The notes under the pieces were generated by a model that did not search any database, was not told the origin of the DNA, and worked only from the letters and a program-made list of their open reading frames with translations. A stretch of 64,000 bases of DNA from Myxococcaceae bacterium (GTDB lineage Bacteria > Myxococcota > Myxococcia > Myxococcales > Myxococcaceae). This document shows positions 1 through 8,983 of this stretch, in pieces; the first letter of the stretch is position 1; each line of letters starts with the position of its first letter. The translations under genes were made by a program, and so were the position numbers. The stretch lies in assembly GCA_004173515.1 (NCBI GenBank), contig SECN01000029.1, forward strand, positions 1 to 64,000, read 5' to 3'.

Positions 1-318
1 GACAAGGGCACGTACTACCTGGTGGAGCGCGGCATCGGCGCGGACAACAAGTCCTTCCGCATCTTCACGGGCCAGCGCGGCCAGGTGAAGCCGCAGAAGA
101 TGCTCAACGTCGTCACCGACTCGCAGGGAGAGATCTTCTCCACCCAGGGCGGCGACCTGCGCCTCGTGGTGGACCGCGAGGAGGCGTCCTTCTGGGTGGT
201 GAAGAGCAAGCGCCAGAAGCTGCGCGCGGTGCCCGTGGGCGAGAACCTGCCCTTCATCTACAACGAGCTGGGCGTCTACACGGGCGCGCGGCTGGGCACG
301 CCCTGCGACGACGTGTGA
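1..318 (+). CDS. Unknown protein, C-terminal part (5' end outside window)
   Basis: The reading frame is open from the first base of the window to a TGA at 316-318, so the start lies to the left. The visible 105 residues are hydrophilic with regular polar/hydrophobic alternation (for example YYLVERGIG and LRLVVDREEASFWVVKSK), which suggests a beta-rich globular domain. I see no recognisable motif, membrane segment or signal in this part and cannot name a family. It converges on the acyl-CoA synthetase/acetyltransferase gene, with only about 30 bases and a hairpin between them. Confidence 0.6.
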   Translation, partial: DKGTYYLVERGIGADNKSFRIFTGQRGQVKPQKMLNVVTDSQGEIFSTQGGDLRLVVDREEASFWVVKSKRQKLRAVPVGENLPFIYNELGVYTGARLGTPCDDV

Positions 319-325
319 TGCCGTA

Positions 326-340
326 GGGCTTTCAAAGCCC
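326..340. terminator. Short hairpin between convergent genes
   Basis: GGGCTTT-C-AAAGCCC is a perfect 7-base inverted repeat (in practice a 6-bp stem with a 3-base loop) lying between two convergent stop codons 31 bases apart. Because it is symmetrical it could end transcription from both sides. No long T-run follows on either strand, so termination efficiency is inferred only from position. Confidence 0.45.
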
Positions 341-349
341 CGGGCACGG

Positions 350-3115
350 TCAGCCGAGCACCTTCACGGCCTTGACCATGTCCGGGGCCAGCTCCTCGTT
401 CTCGAGGATGCTGAAGCCCAGCTTCCTGCTGACGGCCTGCATGCCGCGGTTGCGCGTGAGGATGTCCGCGACAATCCGCTGCAGGCCCCAGTCCCGCCCG
501 ATGTCCACCAGCCGCCGCAGCAGCTCCGCGCCCAGGCCCTGGCGCTGCGCGGTGTCGCTGACGGTGATGGCGAACTCCGCGTCCTTCGTGCCCCTCAGGC
601 GCGTGAGCCGGCCCACCGCCAGGATTTCGCCTCCGTCCTTCAGGTCCGGTGAGCGCCGCTCCGCGACGAGCGCCATCTCCCGCGCGTAGTCGTTGAAGCA
701 GATGCGCGCCAGCCGCTCGTGGGCCACGCGCTGGCTGAGCTTCATCAGGCCCGCGTAGCGCATGAACACCGTCTGTTCGGACAGCGCCTGGTGGAAGCGG
801 GTCATCGCGGGCTCGTCCTCCGGGCGGATGGGGCGCAGCATGAGCTGCTCGCCGCTCTTCAGCGTGAAGAACTCCGCGTACTGGTACGGGTACGGTTCGA
901 TGGCCAGCCGGGGCAGCGACGCGGCGGTGCTGTCCGGCGGGTGCAGCACCACGCGGGCATCCAGCGCGACGATGCGCTCGGCGGAGACGAGCAGCGGGTT
1001 GATGTCCAGCTCGCGGATGAAGGGCTGCTCCACCACGAGCTGACTGAAGCGCACCAGCAGGCGCTCCAGCGCGCCCAGGTCCACCGGGGCCCGGCCGCGC
1101 ACGCCCTTCAACGCATGGTGGATGCGCGTGCGCTCCATCATCCGCCGCGCCAGCGTGGTGTTGAGGGGCGGCAGGCCCAGGGCCCGGTCCTGGAACACCT
1201 CCACCAGCGTGCCGCCCGCGCCGAAGAGCAGCACCGGCCCGAACTGCGCGTCCAGGCTGCTGCCCAGGATGAGCTCGTAGCCGTCCAGCTTCGCCATGGG
1301 TTGCACGGTGACGCCGTCGAACGCGTCCTGGAGTCCCCGCTCGATGAGCGCGTCGCGGATGGCCTGGAAGGCCTGGCGCACGCTCGACTCGTCGCGCAGG
1401 TCCAGGCGCACGCCGCCCACGTCCGTCTTGTGCGTCACGGTGAGCGAGTGCAGCTTGAGCACCACGGGGAAGCCCAGCGTGAGGGCCTTCTCCACGGCCG
1501 CGTCCTCCGACGTCGCGAGCCACGTCTCCACGGTGGGAATGCCGTAGGCGGCCAGCAGGCGCTTGGATTCATACTCCGACAAGAGCGTGCGGCCGGCGGC
1601 GCGGGCCTCCTCCACCAGGGCGCGCGCCACGTCGCGGCCTCCGCCGGTGGGCTCCTCCGCCAGGGTGGGCGTTTCATAGAGCCCCGCGATGTTGTCCGCG
1701 TAGCGCCACATGTAGTTGAAGACGCGGGCGGCCGTGTCCGGGTAGCCGAAGGTCGGGATGCCCGCGTCGTTGAGGATGCGCTCGCCCGCGGCCACCTCGG
1801 AGCCGCCCATCCAGCTCGCGAGCACGGGCTTGCCGGGCAGCTTCGCGTAGCCCTTGAGGCGGTCGGCCGTCTTGGTGGGCTCGGTCATGTCCTGCGGGGT
1901 GAGGATGACGAGCAGGCCGTCGCTGTTCGCATCCGCGCCCGTCACCTCCAGGGCCTTCGCGTAGCGCTCGCCGTCCGCGTCGCCCAGGATGTCCACCGGG
2001 TTGCCGTGGCTCCAGGGCGGCGGCAGGAACGCATCCAGTTGCGCGCGTGTATCGGCGGACAGCGTGGCCAGCTCTCCGCCGCCCGCGACGAGCGCGTCCG
2101 TGGCGAGCACGGCCGGGCCGCCCGCGTTGGTGAGCAGCGTGAGCCTGCGGCCGGAGGGCCGGGGCTGGCGGGCGAGCACCTCCGCCATGTGGAACAGGTC
2201 CTCGATGGAGTCCACGCGCAGCACGCCCGCGCGGCGGAACGCGGCGCTCAGCACTTCGTCGCTGCCGGCGAGCGTGCCGGTATGGGACGCGGCGGCCTGC
2301 GCGGCCTGCGCGGTGCGGCCGGCCTTGATGACGATGATGGGCTTGGTGAGCGCCACCTCGCGCGCGGCGGACAGGAAGGCGCGCGCATCCCCGATGGACT
2401 CCATGTAGAGCAGGATGGAGCGCGTCATGGGGTCATCGGCCAGGTAGTCGATGAGGTCGCCCCACCCCACGTCCAGCATGGAGCCCACGGAGACGAAGGC
2501 GCTGAAGCCCACGGACTCGCGCAGGCTCCAGTCGAGGATGGCGGTGAGCAGCGCGCCGGACTGGCTGATGAACGCCACGTTGCCCGGCCGGGCCATGCCC
2601 TTGGCGAAGGTGGCGTTGAAGCCGGTGGTGGGGCGCATCAGGCCCAGGCAGTTGGGCCCGATGATCCGCACGTTCCCGGCCTGCGCGATGCTCAGCACCT
2701 CCTGCTCCAGCTTCACGCCTTCGGGTCCGGTCTCCTTGAAGCCCGCGGAGATGATGATGGCGCCCCGGACGCCGACCTCCGCGCACTCGCGGATGATGGC
2801 GGGCACGGACTTCGCGGGCGTGACGATGACGGCCAGGTCCACGGCCTCCGGCAGCGCGCGCAGCGACGGCCACGCCTTGATGCCGAGCACGTTGGGGCGC
2901 TGCGGGTTGACGGGGTAGACGGTGCCGCCGAACGGGCTGCTGATGAGGTTCCAGAGCACGGTGCGGCCCACGCTGCCGGCCCGCTCGCTCGCTCCCACCA
3001 CCGCGACGCTGCGGGGTGAGAAGAGGACCTCCAGCGGCTGACGCGTGCGCTGGTGGAGCAGGTCGATGGAGGGATCCGTCCGTGCCGGGGGCCTGGGGGG
3101 GCGCTGCTCGTCCAT
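350..3115 (-). CDS. Pat-type bifunctional acyl-CoA synthetase (ADP-forming)-like / GNAT lysine acetyltransferase
   Basis: This 921-residue protein has the domain order of PatZ/YfiQ (Pka) protein acetyltransferases: a CoA-binding Rossmann domain (about residues 30-160, with [15 protein letters not shown]), a succinyl-CoA-ligase-like part that keeps the phospho-histidine loop (SHTGTLAG), an ATP-grasp domain (about 500-700, with [21 protein letters not shown]), and a C-terminal GNAT domain with the acetyl-CoA loop near [12 protein letters not shown]. In that family the GNAT part acetylates lysines of metabolic enzymes such as acetyl-CoA synthetase, and the synthetase-like part often only senses ligands. 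The start at 3115 was chosen because GGAAGAAGAG lies just upstream; the frame is open to 3226 without a comparable ribosome site. The histidine loop is intact, so a working ADP-forming ligase cannot be excluded. Confidence 0.88.
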   Translation of the reverse strand: MDEQRPPRPPARTDPSIDLLHQRTRQPLEVLFSPRSVAVVGASERAGSVGRTVLWNLISSPFGGTVYPVNPQRPNVLGIKAWPSLRALPEAVDLAVIVTPAKSVPAIIRECAEVGVRGAIIISAGFKETGPEGVKLEQEVLSIAQAGNVRIIGPNCLGLMRPTTGFNATFAKGMARPGNVAFISQSGALLTAILDWSLRESVGFSAFVSVGSMLDVGWGDLIDYLADDPMTRSILLYMESIGDARAFLSAAREVALTKPIIVIKAGRTAQAAQAAASHTGTLAGSDEVLSAAFRRAGVLRVDSIEDLFHMAEVLARQPRPSGRRLTLLTNAGGPAVLATDALVAGGGELATLSADTRAQLDAFLPPPWSHGNPVDILGDADGERYAKALEVTGADANSDGLLVILTPQDMTEPTKTADRLKGYAKLPGKPVLASWMGGSEVAAGERILNDAGIPTFGYPDTAARVFNYMWRYADNIAGLYETPTLAEEPTGGGRDVARALVEEARAAGRTLLSEYESKRLLAAYGIPTVETWLATSEDAAVEKALTLGFPVVLKLHSLTVTHKTDVGGVRLDLRDESSVRQAFQAIRDALIERGLQDAFDGVTVQPMAKLDGYELILGSSLDAQFGPVLLFGAGGTLVEVFQDRALGLPPLNTTLARRMMERTRIHHALKGVRGRAPVDLGALERLLVRFSQLVVEQPFIRELDINPLLVSAERIVALDARVVLHPPDSTAASLPRLAIEPYPYQYAEFFTLKSGEQLMLRPIRPEDEPAMTRFHQALSEQTVFMRYAGLMKLSQRVAHERLARICFNDYAREMALVAERRSPDLKDGGEILAVGRLTRLRGTKDAEFAITVSDTAQRQGLGAELLRRLVDIGRDWGLQRIVADILTRNRGMQAVSRKLGFSILENEELAPDMVKAVKVLG

Positions 3116-3239
3116 GGTGCGCTCTTCTTCCGGTGGGGTGGCCTTGCTCCGGCTCAATTTCCGGTCGGCTCCCATCGTGCACCAGTCGGGAGGAGGAGGC
3201 CGTCGCGGCGGACGGCCCCCCGTCATGTATTGGAAGCAG

Positions 3240-3283
3240 GCGGTCGACCGGACGTCCCACGCGGGAGACGTCCGGTGGACCGC
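3240..3283 (-). terminator. Large hairpin after the kelch gene
   Basis: ACCGGACGTC and GACGTCCGGT form a perfect 10-bp stem around a 10-base loop, and a further six pairs (GCGGTC/GACCGC) extend it after one mismatch. It begins 7 bases past the stop codon of the kelch lipoprotein gene on the minus strand. Both flanking genes run on the minus strand, so this could end the kelch transcript or protect its 3' end. There is no T-run after it. Confidence 0.5.
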
Positions 3284-3289
3284 GCCTCG

Positions 3290-6200
3290 TCAGCGGGCGG
3301 GCCGACGCCGGAAGGCCAGTGCGAGCAGGGCCAGCGTGCCGAGCCACGGCGCCCAGCCGGAGTTCCCACCCGAGGAGCAGGCGAGGCCGCCCGCCGCATC
3401 ATCTTCCTGGAGCCCCTGGCCGCCCGAGGTGCGCCACAAGGCGATGGGGGACACGGTGAACGACGCGGGTGCGGAGAAGCCACTGCGGTGGCCCTGCGAG
3501 TCCACCCCCTCCACGCGCCACGTGTACGTGCCCGGCGACAGTGCGCCCGGCAGCGTGAGGGTCGTGCCGGCGGCGTTGAGCGAGGCGAGCACGGCGCCGT
3601 CGCGGCTCAGCTCCAGGCGATAGGTGACGGCATCCCCTTCTGGATCCGTGGACGCATCCCACGTGAAGGTGACGTCGCCCGTGCTCAGCAGGGTGTTGTC
3701 GCCGGGTGCGCGGAGCACGGGGACGGAGGGCGCATGGGGCACCTGCGCCGCGACGGTGGCGGTGACGGTGGCGAGGTTGGAGTTCGTGGTGCCGTCATTC
3801 GCGCGGAAGCTGAAGGTGTCCGGCCCTTCGTAGCCCCACTGGGGCGTGTAGATGAGGTGGGGCGCGGTGCCGGACAGCGTGCCGTGCAGGGGCGCCTGCG
3901 CGACGACAAACGTCAGCGCGTCCCCGTCCGCGTCGGTGGCCTCCAACGTGAAGGGCACGCCCTGCCCCACCCCCGTGGTCAGCGTGGCGCTCCGGGCGAC
4001 GGGCGCCAGGTTCACGGTGCTCAGGGTGACGGGAACGGGCCAGGACTCCGCAAAGCCGTCGCCCGCGCGGTAGGTGAAGGAGTCCGTGCCGACGTATCCC
4101 GCGTTGGGCGTGTACGTCAGGTGCGGCGCGGTGCCGGACAGCGTGCCGCGCAGGGGCTGGGTGATGAGGCGGAACGTGAGCGGATCCTGATCTCCGTCCA
4201 GACCGGCGAGCGTCACCTGCACCGGCTTCGCCTTCGAGGTCGTGACGGAGAGGGCCAGCGCCACGGGGATGGCGTTGTTCACCCGGAGGGTGACGGTGCC
4301 CGTGTTGGAGTCCGCGACGCCGTCGTTCACGCGGTAGGTGAACGTGTCCAGGCCGCTGTAGCCGGTGGCGGGCGTGTAGACGAAGAACGCGCCCGCGCCG
4401 GAGAGGGTTCCATGCTGGGGACCCTGCGCGATGGCGTACGCCAGTGAGTCCGAATCCGCGTCCGTCCCGGACAGGGTGACGGCGACGGGCGTGTTCTTCG
4501 GCGTGGAGACGGTGGTGTTGAGCACGATGGGGGCGGCGTTGTCCTCGGTGACGCGCACCATGCGGCCCCCCGTGATGCCCTGGACGGTGACGAGCAGCAG
4601 GTACTGCCCGGCAGCCACGGTGGGAGCCCGGGCGGAGAACTGCTTGCCGTCCTGCCACGCGGTGACGTCCTTCACCCAGGAGACGGCACCGCTCTCCACA
4701 TTCACCAGCCGGACCAGGGGCGCTTCGCTGGCGGAGGACTGGGAGCCGCCACCGCCGCCATCCGAGACCCCTCGCAGACGGGTGCCCGTGGCGATGAACG
4801 AAGCACCGGGCGACAGGATGCGCGGCGTATCGAGCGTGGGCCGCGCGGAGGCGAGCGAGGACACGGGGTCGAAGGATTCCATCGTGGCGAGCACGGTGTT
4901 GCCGCGGCCGCCCATCACCAGGACTTCACCCGTGGGCAGCAACGTCGCGGAATGGTCCGTGCGCGCGGCGACCATCGGGGCCAGATAATCCCAGGTGGCC
5001 TTCGACGCCTCGAAGCGCTCGACGCTGTTGAAGTAGCTGTCCGCGCCGCTGTGGCCGCCGACGACGAGCAGATCTCCCGAAGGAAGCAGGGTCGCGGTGT
5101 GGCCCGCGCGAGCCACACCCAGTCGGGTCAGACGGGTCCAGGTGTTCAACGTGGGATCGTACTGCTCCACTTCCGGCGTGGCGCCACCGCCCGTGGTGAG
5201 TCCTCCCACGAGCAGCACCTTGCCGGAGGACAGCACCGTCGCGGTGTGCTCCTCTCGGGCTGTATTCATCGTCAGGACCGCGCCCCAGGTGTCCGTGGCC
5301 GGGTCGTAGACCTGCGCGGTGGTGAGCGGCGCACTGCCGTTGTTGCCACCGGTCACCAGCACCTTGCCCGAAGGCAGCAACGTGGCGACGTGCGAGGCAC
5401 GCGGTGAAGCCATGGGACTCGCGGCGGTCCACAACCTGCTGCGGGGATCGAAGATCTCCACGCTGGCGTGGAGGCCGTAGTAGCTGACGCCGCCCGTCAC
5501 CAGCACATTGCCGGAAGGCAGCAACGTCGCGGTGTGTCGGACGCGTTCCACGGACATCCGCCCCGCGGGCATCCACTGACTGGACGCAAGGTCATACAGC
5601 TCCGCATCCGCCACGGGCGCATTGCCATCCGACCCTCCCGTGACGAGCACCCGGCCCGAGGCCAGCAACGTGGCCGTGTGCTGCGTGCGAGGCAGGCTCA
5701 TGAAGCTCGTGCCAGACAAGCGCACCCCGTCACGGTCATGGAGGTCCGCGCTGGCGAGTGCGCCCGTGGCATTGCGCCCCCCCGTGACCAGGAATTGTCC
5801 CGAGGACAGCGGTGTCACCGCGTGATGGACACGCGGAGTGGTGGCGGAGCCTTCCAGGGTCCAGCGCCCCGAGGTCTCGAACACCTCCGAGCTGTTCAGA
5901 GCCGATGGCGTCCCGTACGACATGTAGTAACCGCCCGCGATCAACACCCGTCCCGAGGGCAAGAGGGTCGAAGTCAAGAAGGCGCGGGAAGTCTGCAGAA
6001 GCCCGAGTTGCTGCCAGGTGTCCGTGGAAGGAACATACACTTCCGCGACATTGGTCGAGTAGTGATAGCCCTCAGGATGCCAGTAATAGGCACCGCCCAT
6101 CACGAGCACCCTTCCCTCCGGCATCAGCAAGGCCGCGTGCCACTTGTGGGGCGCCGACATGGACTTTGACGTGCTCTTCCAGAGTCCCGTGGCGGGGTCA

Positions 6201-7735
6201 TAGAGCTCCGCGCTCGTAAGATAGCTGTTGTGCGCCCCTGTCGAACCTCCTGCGATCAGGACCTGCCCACTGGGCAGGAGCGTCGCGGAGTGTTCCTGTC
6301 GGACGCTCACTGGCGTCCCCGTCAGGCTCCACTGGCCATTCGCGGGGTTGAACAATTCGGCGGGAGCGTTGGTCACGGTTCCGCCAGCGAGCAGGACCTT
6401 TCCCGTCAGCAGCAGCGTCGCGCTCGCCATCGCGCGGGATGCCGACATGCTTCCTGTCGGACTCCAGCTCCCTGTCTCGGAATTGAAGATCTCGGCGGAG
6501 ACAAGCCGGGCGGCCCCCGACGACGTCAGGCCACCAGCCACCAGCACCTGACCGTTCGGCAACAGCGTCGCGGTGTGGGCGTAGCGGCCGGTGGTCAGGA
6601 CGTCCGCGGGGCTCCAGGTCTCCGTCTCCGGATCGAACAACTCCGTGGTGACGGAGGCGGATGCGGAGGAAGAGGCGCCTGCCACAACGAGGACCCGACC
6701 CGAAGGCAGCAACGTCGCGGTGTGTTGGGCGCGAGGTACCGCCAATGCCGCGACCCCCTTCCACGTCCCCGTGACCGGATCAAAAAGCTCCGCGAGCCGC
6801 GTGTATGTAGTCGAGGCGGAGGTGTAGGTCAGGTTTCCTCCCGCCACCAGGACCTTCCCCGACGTCAACAGCGTCGCCGTGTGATTCAGGCGCACGGTCG
6901 CCATCGTCCCCGTGGACGACCAGCCCGGATCCACCACCACGGGCCCTCGCATCCCGCGCAGGTCCACGGCCATGGCCACCTCCAGGCTGCGGCCTGACAG
7001 GCCGTAGCGCGCGGGTCCCGTCCCCGGCGCACGCACCACGCCGTGCAGCCGGACCTCGCCGTCGCGGCTCAGGCCCTCCGCGTCCCGCGCCACCAGCGAA
7101 TGCATGCGCAGCCGGGGAACATCGCGCGCGTCCACGAACTCCAGGTACTCGCCCAGGTCGCGCACCGCGACGATGCCCTCGGGCACCTCCACCGTGTAGC
7201 GCGCGCGGTGCTCGGTGGCCCCTTCCGGCGCCACGTCGTACTCCTCCACGCGGGACGTCACCCACCGGCCCTCGCCGTCCAGCGTCCGCGCACCCACCGG
7301 GGCCCAGAAGTGCCGTGCGTCCCCGGAGCCTCCGAGCGCCTTCGTCTCCGCGCCCTGCCCTTCCGCCGCATGGCGCCGCACGCGGAACGTCAGCCCTCGC
7401 GTGCTCACCTCCAGCGCACCTGTCGCCGTCTCCGGCACCCGCACGCTCAGCGCCGCGTCCATGCCCCCGGGCAGCGAATCATCGCCCACGGCTCTCAGCT
7501 CCGCGGAGGGCGCCCACTCCGGAAAGTACGCATGCGCCAACGCACGGGCCCGCGCCTCCGAAGGCGCCTCCCGCCATGCGAGCACCGCCGCGCTCCGGAC
7601 CGCCGACTCCCCCGGGTTCCCACCGAGCCGTGATTCCGAAGTGACTCCCGCCCCTTCTCGCGCGGGAGGCGCGGCGCTGTCACACGCCGTCAGCCCCAGC
7701 AGGAGGCACAGCCCTACGGCCACCGGTCTTCTCAT
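3290..7735 (-). CDS. Kelch-repeat / cadherin-like surface lipoprotein with MYXO-CTERM-like tail
   Basis: The 1481-residue product starts with a lipoprotein signal (basic n-region, hydrophobic core, LTAC lipobox), so I place the start at 7735 rather than at the far end of the open frame (7975). Residues about 30-275 form an N-terminal domain without a recognised family. About fourteen kelch-type repeats follow (about 278-970), each with the HTATLLPSGRVLVxGG core. Next come three cadherin-like/Big-type modules of about 85 residues (about 1070-1330, each with HGTLSG and YTPxxGYxGxDTFTYR), a fibronectin III-like module, and a tail with CSSGG, a hydrophobic stretch and RRRPAR resembling MYXO-CTERM. 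The likely role is an extracellular adhesive or scaffold protein. A paralogue lies at 21555-24863. Confidence 0.85.
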   Translation of the reverse strand: MRRPVAVGLCLLLGLTACDSAAPPAREGAGVTSESRLGGNPGESAVRSAAVLAWREAPSEARARALAHAYFPEWAPSAELRAVGDDSLPGGMDAALSVRVPETATGALEVSTRGLTFRVRRHAAEGQGAETKALGGSGDARHFWAPVGARTLDGEGRWVTSRVEEYDVAPEGATEHRARYTVEVPEGIVAVRDLGEYLEFVDARDVPRLRMHSLVARDAEGLSRDGEVRLHGVVRAPGTGPARYGLSGRSLEVAMAVDLRGMRGPVVVDPGWSSTGTMATVRLNHTATLLTSGKVLVAGGNLTYTSASTTYTRLAELFDPVTGTWKGVAALAVPRAQHTATLLPSGRVLVVAGASSSASASVTTELFDPETETWSPADVLTTGRYAHTATLLPNGQVLVAGGLTSSGAARLVSAEIFNSETGSWSPTGSMSASRAMASATLLLTGKVLLAGGTVTNAPAELFNPANGQWSLTGTPVSVRQEHSATLLPSGQVLIAGGSTGAHNSYLTSAELYDPATGLWKSTSKSMSAPHKWHAALLMPEGRVLVMGGAYYWHPEGYHYSTNVAEVYVPSTDTWQQLGLLQTSRAFLTSTLLPSGRVLIAGGYYMSYGTPSALNSSEVFETSGRWTLEGSATTPRVHHAVTPLSSGQFLVTGGRNATGALASADLHDRDGVRLSGTSFMSLPRTQHTATLLASGRVLVTGGSDGNAPVADAELYDLASSQWMPAGRMSVERVRHTATLLPSGNVLVTGGVSYYGLHASVEIFDPRSRLWTAASPMASPRASHVATLLPSGKVLVTGGNNGSAPLTTAQVYDPATDTWGAVLTMNTAREEHTATVLSSGKVLLVGGLTTGGGATPEVEQYDPTLNTWTRLTRLGVARAGHTATLLPSGDLLVVGGHSGADSYFNSVERFEASKATWDYLAPMVAARTDHSATLLPTGEVLVMGGRGNTVLATMESFDPVSSLASARPTLDTPRILSPGASFIATGTRLRGVSDGGGGGSQSSASEAPLVRLVNVESGAVSWVKDVTAWQDGKQFSARAPTVAAGQYLLLVTVQGITGGRMVRVTEDNAAPIVLNTTVSTPKNTPVAVTLSGTDADSDSLAYAIAQGPQHGTLSGAGAFFVYTPATGYSGLDTFTYRVNDGVADSNTGTVTLRVNNAIPVALALSVTTSKAKPVQVTLAGLDGDQDPLTFRLITQPLRGTLSGTAPHLTYTPNAGYVGTDSFTYRAGDGFAESWPVPVTLSTVNLAPVARSATLTTGVGQGVPFTLEATDADGDALTFVVAQAPLHGTLSGTAPHLIYTPQWGYEGPDTFSFRANDGTTNSNLATVTATVAAQVPHAPSVPVLRAPGDNTLLSTGDVTFTWDASTDPEGDAVTYRLELSRDGAVLASLNAAGTTLTLPGALSPGTYTWRVEGVDSQGHRSGFSAPASFTVSPIALWRTSGGQGLQEDDAAGGLACSSGGNSGWAPWLGTLALLALAFRRRPAR

Positions 7736-7952
7736 GTCGAGCACGCCTGTCGGTCCAGCGTCGGCCAGGCCGATGCCGGACGGGATGGTGTTGAGCGCCA
7801 TGGCCCGGCCCGGACGGCCCCCGAACCACGGAAGCCATCCATGCCGCGAAGCGCCGGGCCCGCGAGCCGCCACCCAAAGGCGACTCGCGACCCGCGCCTC
7901 TCGCAAGCGCCGGGCCAGGATCCAACCCATTGGATCCACTGACCCGCATCCC

Positions 7953-7972
7953 AGACCTGACCAGTCAGGTCT
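7953..7972. other. Stem-loop downstream of the NmrA-like gene
   Basis: AGACCTGA and TCAGGTCT form a perfect 8-bp stem with a 4-base loop (CCAG). It lies about 50 bases past the stop of the NmrA-like gene on the minus strand and upstream of the kelch gene, so it may separate the two transcripts. The rest of the stretch 7736-8020 shows nothing else that I can assign. Confidence 0.35.
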
Positions 7973-8020
7973 CACCCAGCCACGCCGTGCCCGGACGCGA
8001 CCACCGGTGCTCGGCTTCGC

Positions 8021-8914
8021 CTACGAAGGGCGCGCCTTCTCCACCACCGGCTTGAGCACGGTGGTCGCGAACTGCGCCAGCGTGGTCGGCGTGGTGGTGT
8101 CCTTGGAGCGGGGCTCGGCGGCGTCCATGCGTCCGTCCACCAGGGCCTGGTACATCTCCGCGAACGAGTCCGCCATCCACGTCGGCACGCCCGCGTTCGT
8201 CATCCCGGCGTGCAGGTCCGCCACCCGCACCTGCACGTACTTCACGGGCCGGCCCAGCGCCTGCGTCAGGACGGCCGCGGCCTCCGGATAGGTGATGTCC
8301 TTGGGCCCGTGCACGCCCAGCTCGCGGTGGCCCGTCCACGACGCGTCGAGCAGGACCTCCGCCGCCTTGCTGGCGATGTCCGCCACGGCCACCATCGGGA
8401 AGGCCTTGTCCGGCGACAGGGCGTTATAGATGGCGCCCGCGTGCGCGATGCCCCCGACATCCCGCAGCAGGTTCTCCATGAAGAAGCCCGCGCGCAGGCT
8501 GGTGACGTTCGGGGCCGCGGCCTTGAAGGCCTCCTCCACCGGCTTGAGCACGGACACCGGACCGGTGCCGGGGCCGTTCTGCGCGCCCACGCTGGAGAGC
8601 ACCACCACGCGCTTCACGCCGTGCGCCTTCACCAGCGCCGCGGCCTGCTTCCCCGCCTCCTGCGCCCAGGTGACGAAGTCCGGACGGGCCAGCGGCGGCG
8701 ACAGCCAGAACAGCGCCTCCGCGCCCTGGAAGGCCGCGTCCAGCGTGGCCTTCTCGTCGATGGAGCCCTGCACCACCCTGGCGCCCAGCTTCGCCAGGTC
8801 CGCCACCTTCTCCGGGGTGCGGCTGATGATGGTGACCTTGCGGCCGGCCTGCAGGAGCTTCTCGACGAGCGGACGACCGATGTTGCCATTCGGGGTGTTG
8901 ATGACGATGGACAT
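8021..8914 (-). CDS. NmrA-family NAD(P)-binding oxidoreductase/sensor
   Basis: This 297-residue protein is a single Rossmann domain of the atypical short-chain dehydrogenase (NmrA) type. The dinucleotide loop at the very N-terminus (NTPNGNIGRPLVEKL) is followed by KVTIISRTPEKVADL and later VKRVVVLSSVGAQNG. Members include NAD(P)H-quinone oxidoreductases and redox sensors; the substrate here is unknown. The start at 8914 is fixed by GGAGG eight bases upstream; the open frame extending beyond it overlaps the divergent regulator and is not used. The gene is divergent from a LysR regulator 70 bases away, with a LysR-type operator between them, so it is probably the regulator's target. Confidence 0.85.
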   Translation of the reverse strand: MSIVINTPNGNIGRPLVEKLLQAGRKVTIISRTPEKVADLAKLGARVVQGSIDEKATLDAAFQGAEALFWLSPPLARPDFVTWAQEAGKQAAALVKAHGVKRVVVLSSVGAQNGPGTGPVSVLKPVEEAFKAAAPNVTSLRAGFFMENLLRDVGGIAHAGAIYNALSPDKAFPMVAVADIASKAAEVLLDASWTGHRELGVHGPKDITYPEAAAVLTQALGRPVKYVQVRVADLHAGMTNAGVPTWMADSFAEMYQALVDGRMDAAEPRSKDTTTPTTLAQFATTVLKPVVEKARPS

Positions 8915-8965
8915 GGACTGCCTCCGGCGACAGCGAGATGGCCCCACAGTGCTCCCACCCCCATC

Positions 8966-8980
8966 ATGAGGCCACCTCAT
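8966..8980. promoter_or_regulatory. LysR-type T-N11-A operator
   Basis: ATGAGG-CCA-CCTCAT is a perfect 6-base inverted repeat with a 3-base spacer, and it fits the T-N11-A consensus of LysR-family recognition sites exactly. It lies between the divergent LysR and NmrA-like starts, where such boxes are expected. The GAGG within it may also act as the ribosome site for the LysR gene, so binding could affect both transcription and translation. Confidence 0.65.
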
Positions 8981-8983
8981 GCT

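Noticed and set aside
719-3019. Long plus-strand open frame (766 codons)
   Set aside because: It lies antiparallel to the Pat-type gene; the translation is a His/Arg/Gly/Ala-rich string without domain patterns, typical of the shadow frame of a high-GC gene.
4900-6900. Recurring strings such as GGCAGCAACGTCGCGGTGTG considered as DNA regulatory repeats
   Set aside because: They fall at the same codon position of each kelch repeat (the TATLLP motif on the minus strand) and are explained by the protein repeat.
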